Of a stretch of DNA of 64,000 bases, positions 46,901 through 58,900 are shown in pieces. Numbering within the stretch: position 1 is the first letter of the stretch; every line of letters starts with the position of its first letter. The notes beneath the pieces are model-generated. The model did no database searches, had not been told where the DNA came from, and saw only the letters and a program-made list of their open reading frames with translations. Origin of the DNA: Nematostella vectensis (taxonomy: Eukaryota > Cnidaria > Anthozoa > Actiniaria > Edwardsiidae); the NCBI RefSeq assembly GCF_932526225.1, contig NC_064046.1:10131719-10195718 (forward strand). Reading direction: 5' to 3'. The position numbers and the translations under genes are program-made.

Positions 46901-49900
46901 GCCATTTTTATTGATGGATGGGTACTAATGTATAATGATTTAAGCCGATTGAAGTATTGTATGCAAACGTTAGCACATTGCGAGACTACGTATATCACCC
47001 AGCAGTGCTGATGGTCCTGTTTGCAGGGGGAGTGTTATATGATGTTTTAACAATATAATATATTTGATTACTCATCGAGTTCTTTTGTTTTCCCAGTTTC
47101 AGAGAACGTCGACATGCTCTCCGAACTTGGCCCCCGGCTACTTGCCATCACACAGAAACGTAAGGAAATACCTTTGCGTTTTTACATTTTGTCGCATTTA
47201 TTGCACTTGTTAACCTAGAAAGCTATGCATTTTTCAAATCGCCTGTTGAACTCTAGAACTATAACTAATAGCACAGTTGTTTTAATATCAGAGTTACTTG
47301 GATGATACATTATAGCGTTAGCTCTTTCTGTTTTGAAACTTTCTTCTTTTCAAGTACTTATTTGGGTCACAATTTTTTAACTTGGGTCAAACAAATGCTT
47401 TTAAAATTCCGTCCTCAATCTAGTAATATTATTAGAAAAAATATGACACCTAGAACGACATAGATAAGGGTGCCTAAAAATTTCCCGGTCTGAGTTCAAG
47501 TTGTGTTAGACCTAGAGGTGTCATGTGAAAACAAGGCTTAAGAACGGGGATCTGGTATGGATTTTGGGGTGAGGAGGGGACGCAAAAGAACAATTGGCTT
47601 GCTCATTCCATTTTTTTATTCCACAGAGGAAGCAGAGTCCTCTCTCGCAGAGCTGAATCACTGGGTTGCCCCCCTGAAGGACCTCAAGTTTGATGCCTCG
47701 GACATTCCAAACCTAGTAGAGTATGTGAAAAGGTGAGGTGGAAGATAGTCGCTTTAATGGGGCACAGCCTCAGATGTAGCCGGGAGATGTAAAAAGTTGA
47801 CGATTTGGCACTCTAACCTAGAAAAAAAAAACTATGGCCAACGTGCGTTCTCTGTGGCCGCCCCCGACTGTGGAACGAGCTGCCCTTTGTAATTCGTTCT
47901 TCTTCAAATGTCAATTGTTTTTAAATCTCAGCTAAAAACACATCTTTTTAAAATGGTTTATGACATGAAAAAAATGTACAATAAGTTGGTTATGTTATTT
48001 GTTTTTCTTTTTGCTACTGAGCCTGTAATTTATTAATTGATTTATTTATAAATGGATACCCCATTAGATACAGATTTAGATTAGATTTAGATTTTTAAAC
48101 TTTTTAGACTTTAAAAAAATATTATTTTAAATTTTGCAGCGCTCAGAACAGCGATGTTTGAGCGTTTTATTTATTATATTATTTATTATAGAAGAAAATA
48201 CCATTTGTTGATTAGCCCCTGTAATGGGAGGGGCGGGTTACGCACGTTACTGTGGTACTGTGATCATGAGAACAAACATATGATCATTTTTAACAGAGTT
48301 TTTCGCTTCACCAAAGTGGGGGAACTAGAAAATGAGCTAGACACGAGAGAGTTAATGTTGATTGTCGCCCCACCCACCCCTCCCCCCTTGCTTTAGCCCA
48401 GCTCCCAGCCACATTTCCGGTGCAATTCCTTTATCCTTTTGATCCAATTTTCAAATGTTCAAAGTATAAATTCTCCTCTTTTGTAGGGAGAGGTCGGGCT
48501 CAGATCAGAAATTAAGCCAACTTTGTTCGCTAATATCTAAATTTCATATCTTCTAAATTTCTTTAAAATTTGGAATTTAAATTTTGGTCAGAGGAACTCC
48601 TTGTATGTGGAATCTTGGGCTTATGTATTTTTTTGCTCTGTCTCCAGCGAGGCGCTTAGGGCAAAGGCAAGCAGCCGGGTATCAAGAAACAAACTTTCCA
48701 ATTTCGAGATAATTCTGTACTCTCTATGTGGTCCAAATATTTCACAGTTATGGAGTCTCTTTAGTGGTAGTTTGCTTGGCCATCTCCCTTAACTTTTTAG
48801 AATACACCAAAAACTGGAAATCGACTCTGCCAAATTTTCGTCTTTAATAAGACATCTTCAGGGCAGACTGAAGAAGTCTTTTTCGATTCACCTTCTTCAG
48901 TTTGCCCTGAAGAAGTCTTATCAAAGACGAAAATTTGGCAGAGTCGATTTCCAGTTTTTGGTGTATTGTATTCATTGTTCTGGTACGAGATCGCGACAGT
49001 TTGGGCTTTTTGATTCCTTAACTTTTTAGAGTACAGCAAGGCACTGGATAAAGATTTCTCATTGATGTTTGTGTTTGTTGCCCTCTGCAGTAGTCTCGAT
49101 TCTATCAACACTTCCCAACGTGTATCCTGCGGAGTGCTGGTTGCGCTGAGGGTGCTAAGACATCTGGCATGCCCTCCCAAGCAGGACAGGGACAAGACAG
49201 AGGGTGGGTTTAAATCATCATTGCCATCAACGGCGTCATTAACAACGTCACCATCATCGAAGAATTATTATCAGAAACATATGGAAATGGCAGAGTACAT
49301 TACTTAGACAATAGCGAACACGGTAAGATGAGTTTACATGGAAAACGTCCTCAACCGACCGTGAAAATGTTCTCATCGTGGTTTACCTGAAAACAGCGGA
49401 ACTTTATTAGAAAGAACGCATTTTTACGTGTTGTTATTGCCTTGTTGTTATCGTCCTTCCTTGCAGTATCTAATTATTTAATGGCAACAGTTTACCCGTA
49501 AACATTAACCTGGTATTGCACCTAATCGTGGGTGGTGCTTATTTGATAAAATGCGGTAACTACGGTAAATTGCTTATCATCCAAACCTGTTTTGTCTCTA
49601 TCAGTCCACCAGAAGAACCTGAAGTGGAACTTGAAATGTATGCAGCTTTTTGCAGCCAATGGCATGGACATCTTCATTACACTGCTACAAAAACTGGGCG
49701 AGTCGCTGCTGAGACCCTGGCGACTGGGCCAGCCCTTTTCCACCGGGCAGCCCTTTATCATGATTTGCATGGCCACACCCTTGCTTGTGTTACTGAAAAG
49801 CATGCTGGGGGAGCTACTTGACACTGGTATGTACATTGGGGCAGTTAACCCATTGACCCCTTAACCGGCCTGTACTGGCCTTGAGAAGTACCCAAATGAC

Positions 49901-52900
49901 AAAAAAAAATATATAATTGCAAAATAAACACAACGAGATAAAGATACTCAGGCATCAGTCTAAGGGATAAGTGGTCTTGAAGATATGCATCTAACCGATA
50001 GCGACTACTCTTCAGCCAAATAGTAGCTCGGATACAAATAATAGCTTGGATACAAATTTCAAACCATACAAGGAAAAGAAGCAGAATTGATCTTCTCATT
50101 ATACCTCTTCTTACCACTAGTATGTATACTGGGTCTTTAAAGTGGTACCTCTTAAAGTGGTACAGCACACAGTTAAAATTGTTGGCCATAGTTGAAGTGG
50201 TACTCCAAGGTTCAGGTGGTGGCTCCGAATTAAATGAGGCCCCGTGGTTAAGCGTAACTTCAGGGTAAAGGGTGCACTCTATGAATAAATGGTTACCAGG
50301 CTAGGAAGTTCACGGTTCAAGCGAGGCTTTAAGCAGTATTCACATAGTTAACGGGTAATTTCGTAATCAAATGGGTACTCACTTGTTATTAGATTTCATT
50401 AAAATTTGCCCTTGAAAAGCCCACACACCTCTGACATCGTTTTTATGCCGGGGTGTTTCAAGAAGGCAGTCTTATCCATGTGGTGACCTTTCGTCTCCAT
50501 AGGAACTTACCAGTTCAAAGACCGCCGACTGATGACGTCACTAATGGTGTTGCACACCGTCATGTGCTCTGCCCCAATGACTGGGCAGCTAAGCAGTATC
50601 GCACAGCAGGTAAGCAGCGCGTGGGGACTGGAGCGTAGTCCTTGGGTTTATTATTGAATTCACGTGATATTGACAACAAGTATATGTTTTTTTTCTGGTT
50701 GAGATATAAAACAATCATAACATTAGGTTAGTAGTCAATCCCAGACTAACTCATCTTATCTACCACTTATATTACATTCTGTTAATTAGTTTATATTTCG
50801 TAATTATTTGTATAATGCTCAAAGTATAGTGTTGAGCAGTGGCAAAACGGCGAAAACACAGTGTTTCCGTGCAACACACACCATCTACACCACAGAGTGT
50901 CAAAAACTGAAGTCATGGTAGCTTATACTTTCTTTATACTTTTGGACGATGCTTTTTTTACTTATTTTTCTTCAAACTAAAAGTATATCAAACACTAAGC
51001 ACTCCCCTTCATAGTTGTATATAGTTATGTACGACAGAGCAAAAAATGGCAACGTTCAATTGAAGGTAGTGTTAGCTTATATTCGCTTGCTTTTTTGCAT
51101 AGATGTTCCTGTATAATAGAAACAAAAATAAGCGTTATTATTTTTTGGTAGATAATCCGTTTTTGAGATATTGCAAATTGTAAGACTCTTGATTTGTCTG
51201 AAATTGCCCAAATTGGGCTTTACTCAATCATATCTCAAAAACGAATTATCTACCAAAAAGTAACAAAGCTTATTTTGTTTTATATCACGCTAACACAACC
51301 TTACAATTTGAATTTTGCCATTTTTTGCTCCTTTTAAGTACATAAGTTGTTCATATCTCATTGTTCGTGTTCTGCAGATTCAGGGTAGTATTGTGGATCT
51401 CTTCATGACGTTCACCCGCCCTGTTGTGCAGTCTTCCGATCACGAAGAAGGTAAAGCATGCATCAGGTCAACTTTTGGCGGATTTTTGTAGAGGCACTTG
51501 TAGGGTGTGTCCTTTCGTGGCTCGGATGATGACGCTAACCATAGAAGACGTCGCATGACAAAATTTCATTGTTAAAGTATGACGCGCATTACCGTGGCCA
51601 CCAATACAAAGTGTTAAAGTGGACGCGCGCTACCGTGGCCACCAATACAAAGTGTTATAATAAGACGCACGCTACGGTGGCCACCAAAACAAAGTGTTAT
51701 GGTGCGACACGCGCTACCGTGGCCACCAATACAAAGTGTTATAGTGCGACGCGCGCTACCGTGACCACTCATACAAAGTTTAAAGAAAATTAGTCAATCA
51801 GCACATGGAATCACAGTTTTAAGTGACACGAACACTATATATAGGAGAATTCCGTCATGTTCTGATGTGCTACTTTACTGGCTACCAGCATTTTTCTCTG
51901 GTTGGCTAGTCTTGTCAATCAGTGCTTTCAAGGTGGCCGCGCTAGCGCGTGTCGCACTGTAATTGTTCGGCAACAGTCCATTTGGTCCACATGTTATTTT
52001 TGTTTTTACTCTCTTTGTAATAAATTCATCTACAGTGTTGCAGTGCACCTGCAAATAGACTTTTTTACGTACCAAATACCACAAGGTTTAATGTAAATGT
52101 GGTTTTCGTTTCAGCAATTAAGGAGAGTGTTTGGTCGCTCATGCTTCGTGAGTTACTGAAGTACATCACATCTACCCCACAGGTGCTATAATAACGTATT
52201 TGCAATAGTTAAACGTACCTCAGTATAGTGTCATTTTTTTAAATAATAAAGCCGTTTCTTTCTGGTGTCCATGTTCCAAATACACGCAAATGAGTCGATT
52301 GTTTTATGTTTCTCTGCTTTTGGATTAGCACATACGTATAACGTATTTCTTTAGTCTCTTTTACTTTTGTTCATGCATTAATTCAATTCTACCTTTTGAT
52401 TGTATCCTATCGATATAATAAAGGACCCAAAACATAAAAAGAATATATATCTATTCTTCACTTTATTATTTATGTACACTGTAGCAACTTCAGATTAGAA
52501 TATTAAACCTGCATCAAAGAACAGGACCAACATGAATAAAAATATATAGTCTCAGGCTGTTTATGAGGCCACTCGAGTTTGAATCCACCCTGCTTAGAAT
52601 AACATCAGTGAATTAATAGTCCTGAAATGAGATAAAACTGTTCTTGTGAGGGTTGTGGACTCATATTGTTTCCTGGAGGCTGTTCATGTGTGCATGCATG
52701 TTTAAGGTTACTGTATTTTGTTTTTTCAGGCATTTCTTGGCGGACTTGTGTTCCTTTCTGAGCTCTTGCCTGTACCGCTGCCCATGCACACACTAGAGGT
52801 AGGAGGTGTCTTAGATATCTACCTCCTAGATGAAGGAGGAGACTATTTTAAGTATCTACCCTTCTCTTTATCGGCTCTTTTTAATCTCTGCCCATTCACA

Positions 52901-55900
52901 CACTAGAGGTGTTAGATATCTACCCCTAGAGTTAGAAGGCTATCCCCTAGAGGTGGGAGGCTATCTTAAATATCTACCCCTCTCCTTATCAGCTCTTTAA
53001 TATTTGCCCATTCACACGCTTGAGGTAGGAGGCTATGTTAGAAATCTAACCCTAGAGTTAGAAGGCTATCCCCTAGAGGTGGGAGGCTATCTTAAATATC
53101 TACCCCTCTCCTTATCAGCTCTTTAATCTTTGCCCATTCACACGCTTGAGGTAGGAGGCTATGTTAGAAATCTAACCCTAGAGTTAGAAGGCTATCCCCT
53201 AGAGGTGGGAGGCTATCTTAAATATCTACCCCTCTCCTTATCAGCTCTTTAATCTTTGCCCATTCACACGCTTGAGGTAGGAGGCTATGTTAGAAATCTA
53301 ACCCTAGAGTTAGAAGGCTATCCCCTAGAGGTGGGAGGCTATCTTAAATATCTACCCCTCTCCTTATCAGCTCTTTAATCTTTGCCCATTCACACGCTTG
53401 AGGTAGGAGGCTATGTTAGAAATCTAACCCTAGAGTTAGGAGGCTGCCTTAGGCAACCCTCAGGAGGGAGAGGTTAGACTTTAAATGGAGGTCCAAATAG
53501 GAAAATAATGTTATACCTTACAATAACAGCTGTCGCCAAATGTTAAGTTAGTGTCATTACTCTGAGAACCCTTTAACAGCATGTTATCGTGAAAATGTCC
53601 TGACTCAGTTGTATTATTTCAAAGGAATTACCCCCTGAAGACGTGACGCAGGCAATGAATCACCGACTTCTATGGAGCGCACACCTTAACCCGCTCAGTT
53701 CTGATCTCCAGGAAATCCTCAAGTCCCTAGCCGGTCAGTTCAGCTCTTGACAATTAAACTCCTTAACCGTGATAGCAGCCCATTGTATGTCCTAGTATAA
53801 TTAAATCAGGGCTTTGTCCCTTCACGCTTTTGCTTGTGTCCTGGTGCTCAATTCTATGACCCTTCATGAGTTTATACGCCTATCTTAGTCGTGCTATTAT
53901 TGTTTGTGCTCAGGGTCAGCATGCCATTAGCTCCACTAGCTTAAACGCCCATCTCAGATGCTACTTTAGTTTTGTGTTCAGCTTCAGTATTCTATAACCT
54001 CCAGTAGGGTATACGCCTATCTTTAGATGCTACTCTTGTTTGTTTTCAGGGTCAGCATGCCATAACCTCCAGCAGGTATTGAGGCGTGTATGCTCACAGC
54101 TCGCCGACCTTTCAGCTCCGACAGCTTTCAACATTGTCAGGTCAGGCATATGCTCAGTCAGTTAGCGATTCATTTGTATCGCTAATTTGCCACATTTTAT
54201 TAATAACTTTGTTCTATTCGGGAGTATCTCGGTTCTATTCGGGAGTAGCTCGGTTCTATTCGTGAGTGGCTGGGTTCTATTCGCAAGTGGCTCGGTTCTA
54301 TTCGCGAGTGGCTTGGTTCTATTCGCGAGTGCCTTGGGTCTATTCGTGAGTGGCTCGGTTCTATCCGTGAGTGGCTTGGTTCTATTTGTGAGCAGCTCGG
54401 TTCTATTCGTGAGCGGCTCGGTTCTATTCGTGAGTGGCTGGGTTCTATTCGTGAGTGGCTCGGTTCTATTCGTAAGTGACTCGGTTCTATCCGTGAGTGG
54501 CTTGGTTCTATTCGTGAGTGGCTCGGTTCTATTCGTGAGTGGCTCGGTTCTATGCGTGAGCGGCTTGGTTCTATTCGTGAGTGGCTCGGTGAGTGGCTTG
54601 GTTCTATTCGTGAGCGGCTTGGTTCTATTTGTGACTGGCTTGATTCTATTCGTGAGTGGCTCGGTTCTATTTGTAAGCAGCTCGGTTCTATTCGTGAGTG
54701 GCTCGGTTCTATTGGTGAATGGATCTATTCGTTATTGTTTTGGTTCTTTGTGTGACCTATACTCATCACTATTTGTACACGTGAAAAGCCGCATCAAGAT
54801 TACTCTGGCGCTAAGTACTGTTGTATGCCCTGTCATACATGACGACGACGGACGACGACTTTAAGTTTTCGTTTGTCTTGTTGTGTTCAAACGGAAAAAC
54901 CTTGAAACAAACTAGCTCGTGGTACACAAAACTCGAGCCCTCACATATAGGCAAACAACCCCAACCCAGTACCGCGCGGACAAGGAGGACGCAGAATCTT
55001 TAACTGTAGACGGACGCAGAATTATTCACAACAGCCCCATTATAAATCGGATCATCCATCAAGAATAAATCTATAGTATGTTACTCGTGCGCTAATGCCT
55101 AATGCACACTAGCAACATAACAACATAACGACACGGGCGCGCGCACTATGTTTAGCCCAACATAACGACATAGACATAATGACATAAAATAAAAAAAACA
55201 TGTTTTTTCTCTTATGTCGTTATGTCAAAGATAAGATTGCGCGCGCCCATGTCGTTATGTCGATATGTCGCTAGTGTGCACTAGGCATAAATAGCCCGAT
55301 TTCCTTGTGAAAATATCAATCTTTCGCATCCACCTTTGGTTCACTTTAGGACTCTCTTGGAAGTGCTAGATAGCGAGCTGTCTAAAACAAGCGCCCAGGA
55401 GAAAACGTATGTGGAATTGTTTGTCACTTGTTTTATTGTGTAATGCTTGATTGTAAACCAACAAGCGGAGTCTAGCTCATTGCAACAATCATGACTACAT
55501 CTTGTTGTTTTGTGTCCTCCCCCCCCCCCCCCCAACCGTTTGCTCTAGTTAAGCAAATCTTACTGACGCTACTAGCATATCTGTCGTCATTACCTTTTAC
55601 GTTATGTGCGTGACTTATTATGTTATTCCCTCTTAGCCCTAGTTAATGCAGATGCCGTGAGCATTTTATTGACGCTACTAGCATATCTGTCGTCATAGAC
55701 TTTTACGTTATGTACGTGACTTATGATGTTATTCCCTCTTAGCCCCTGTAGTGCAGATGCCGTGCGCATAATGACGCTACTAGCATATCTGTCGTCGCAA
55801 CCTGCCATCAAGATCTCTTTACTGCAACTGCTTAGAACAAGGTACCAGGAATGTTTTTTAGCGGAATGCAGTGAAAGCATGTAAATAAGGATTCGGTTGA

Positions 55901-58900
55901 TCTACAACACATTTGACTGTAATATATTGAATTGTCTTTTGTCCTTAATAACAACGTGTCCTTATTTTAATATTTTTTTAAGACTTTAGTCACTGTGGTG
56001 AAATAACTTTTCTAAATCTTTCTAGCTTGGTAGCAAAGAACGACGATCTTCTCTTTCCCAGTCTTCTCCCGGCCATGTTGTCCCAGCTCAAGCTGGAGCC
56101 GGACGCCGCCCATGTCGTATCGCGGGCTCAGTATTGCATTGTGGTATGGAGCAAATGTGCATGTCTGACTAGTTCTTCCATGTTTGCTTACTTGCTTGTT
56201 TCTTTCTTCCACAGTCCATAATTCAGAATCTCTGCGACCCGACGGTCAGCCTGACGTCATTTGTCACTCCTTTCACAAACCAACACGTAAGTCAACTCTT
56301 GTCTCGCTCACACATCTCCGTTAATGTTAGCGCCAACGACAGAGCAAAAAATGGCAAGTTTTCCCAAAATAAGGTCTGGTTAACTTCGGTAAGCTTGAAT
56401 TTTTGCATAGAGGTTCCTTATGTCATGTTAACCAACATATCAAAAAGTGTTTTTCTCTAATGGATTCGTCTTCGATATATGAGGCTTGAAAAGCAATTTT
56501 CAAATGTTCAAAGTATAAATTCTTCTCGTTTGTAAGGAGAAGTCTGGCTCTGATTAGAAATTAAGTCAACTTTGCTCGCTAATATCTAAAATTCATATCT
56601 TCTAAATTTCTTTAAAATTTGGAATTAAGCTTTTGGTCAGAGGAACTCCTCGTATGCGGAATCTTGAGCTTATATATTAATAATTGGAAAATTTCATGCC
56701 ATTTTTTTGCTCTGTCAGCGCCAACTTTTAACAAAAGAATTTTTTGGATGAAATAATTATCTACTCTGTCTTTTTGCCCAATGATCATGTGATCATGTGA
56801 ATGTGCACTCAAATGTCTTTTTTGGTAAATGGAAACATTAACAGGTTTTGCAAATGCATTTTACTCGAAAATTAAGCGGTACCTTAAATTCGAAATAAAA
56901 AATGTTTGGTATTGTTGACAGTTTTTTTATCAACTTCAAGACCATGTTTAGCTTGCCATGTACGAACGATTTGTGCGTTTTGATATTTTCGTATACGGCA
57001 ACCCTAAGTTTCCAAAAATGATGGGTAACCCGCTTTCTTCTACTGCAGCTCTCGAACACCTTGCCGGACTGTGAGATGCTGTCTGTCATCTGTACAGCCC
57101 TGCTAGACCATGTGGGATCTTCCCAACAGTCATTCGCCACCATCCTCCTCGCTCTTCGCTCCATGGTCACCCTCACCGAGCACAACTATGGGGTGTATCA
57201 CCTTAAAAGGTAACATTACAAACAAGCACAGCTTGTTTTTCTCCTCTTCGCTTCATTATCACCCTATCCGGGCAGAACTACGGCATGTATTACCTTAAAA
57301 CTGTAAAAGGTAACAACACAAACAGGCTCAGCTCTTCTTCGCTCCATGACCACACTATCATTGGGCTGTTGATTAGTTGTACTGACGTTTCAAGCGTTAG
57401 ACCTTTGTCGGAGCCCTTTTTGATGTTGCATGTGCTTATATATTGTTGTTGCTGTCTTGACAGAGCCTTGGAGAGCAACACTGAAGTATTCTACCGCTTA
57501 CTTCGCAGACTCTCGTCATCCTTCGAGTAAGTATGATAATTTTCGCGATTGATTGAACGAGAATCCAAGGGCCCCTGGTTTCTGTCGCAATGGAGTGTAA
57601 TTATTCGTTTTTCTCCCAACCCTTTTTTGATCCGATTATTTGGAGACCTGCATGGACCACACACACACGAAAAAAAAATAGTTAAAAAGACAATAACCGC
57701 TCTTAAGTTGTATTTTTTTAAATCAACGTTTTGGCACATTCAAAAGCAATTTGATAGAGAGCAATATATCAAGGAATCGCATGCCAAATCGTCTGTTTGA
57801 AAATACATTTCATAGCATTGTCTCCAATCGCTTAATCATAACACCAAGTTAATCAAGATCAGATAAATATATAAGCCACACCATGCATTGGTTTTCGACA
57901 GACTTTGAGTTTAACCGCACCCCACCTAGTGGTTAATAGCCACGCTTTTTTTTGCTGATATTTATTTATTGGGAATCACGTTTATCTCCGTATTAAAAAG
58001 CAGGAGAAATAAAATCACTAGAAATGATTTCTTATTTACAAATGGCTTGCAGAACAGGGATTCCTGGTCCTGATAGCCTGTCTACGCTCTCAACAACAAC
58101 AGAACTGCTCCAGCTCCTTCTCCCAGACGACGCCACCCACGGAACCATAGCAGGCGACCTTATGGCCTCGGATGCACCCACTACTTCCAAGTCAGTAGAC
58201 CCGGCACCTACTGATAACAGTATCCCTGGACCAGAGGGCGACCCGTCCGCAACAACGAACGAGTCTACCAAAGAGTCTACCTTAAAGGCGACAGCTCCTG
58301 GTGGGACAGCTGATGCCTCATCAGTGGAGGCTCCTGCCTTATCTGACAAGGCAGCCACCGTATCGGGGGATGCACCTACCAAGCCAGATGATGCCCCAGC
58401 TCCTTCGGACAAGGCTACTTTTGAGACTGATAGGGCCGCTGTTGATGAAGATAAGTCATCAACCGGTAATGCTGATAGTGTCATCAGTGTTCCAAGGGCT
58501 GCTTCGAGCAGTGACAAGGCATCGGTGGCTTCAGACGAGCTGCACCTTACCACCGAGATATCAGTGTCTTCCAGTCAGATGAAGAGGTTTCTGAAAGCCG
58601 ACTCACCTGATGAGTATCCGCTCAAGACGCTGGAAAAACGCTTGGAAGTAAGAGACCTTTTTGTCATGTTCTTAGATTTTACCGACCTTTGAAGTTTTTA
58701 CCGAACTTTGAATGGCATAAAGGTTATTCCTTGATCTCTTAGATTTTACTGCTTGAGTTCAGTCTTTACAGAAAATGGAAAATTAAATTAATTATTTAGT
58801 TGACATGCCTAACATAACCCACCCTGTTGTTCATTTCTCTCTGCGGCATCATTTCTCCGATTTCCGATTTCATCCGATTCTTCTAAACTGTTTAACACGA

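Noticed and set aside
54187-54864. 225-aa hydrophobic repeat protein
   Set aside because: The 21-bp intronic tandem repeat explains it entirely.
58032-58553. 173-aa minus-strand ORF
   Set aside because: Antisense shadow of the low-complexity VIRMA exon 46; the sense frame links in phase to neighbours.
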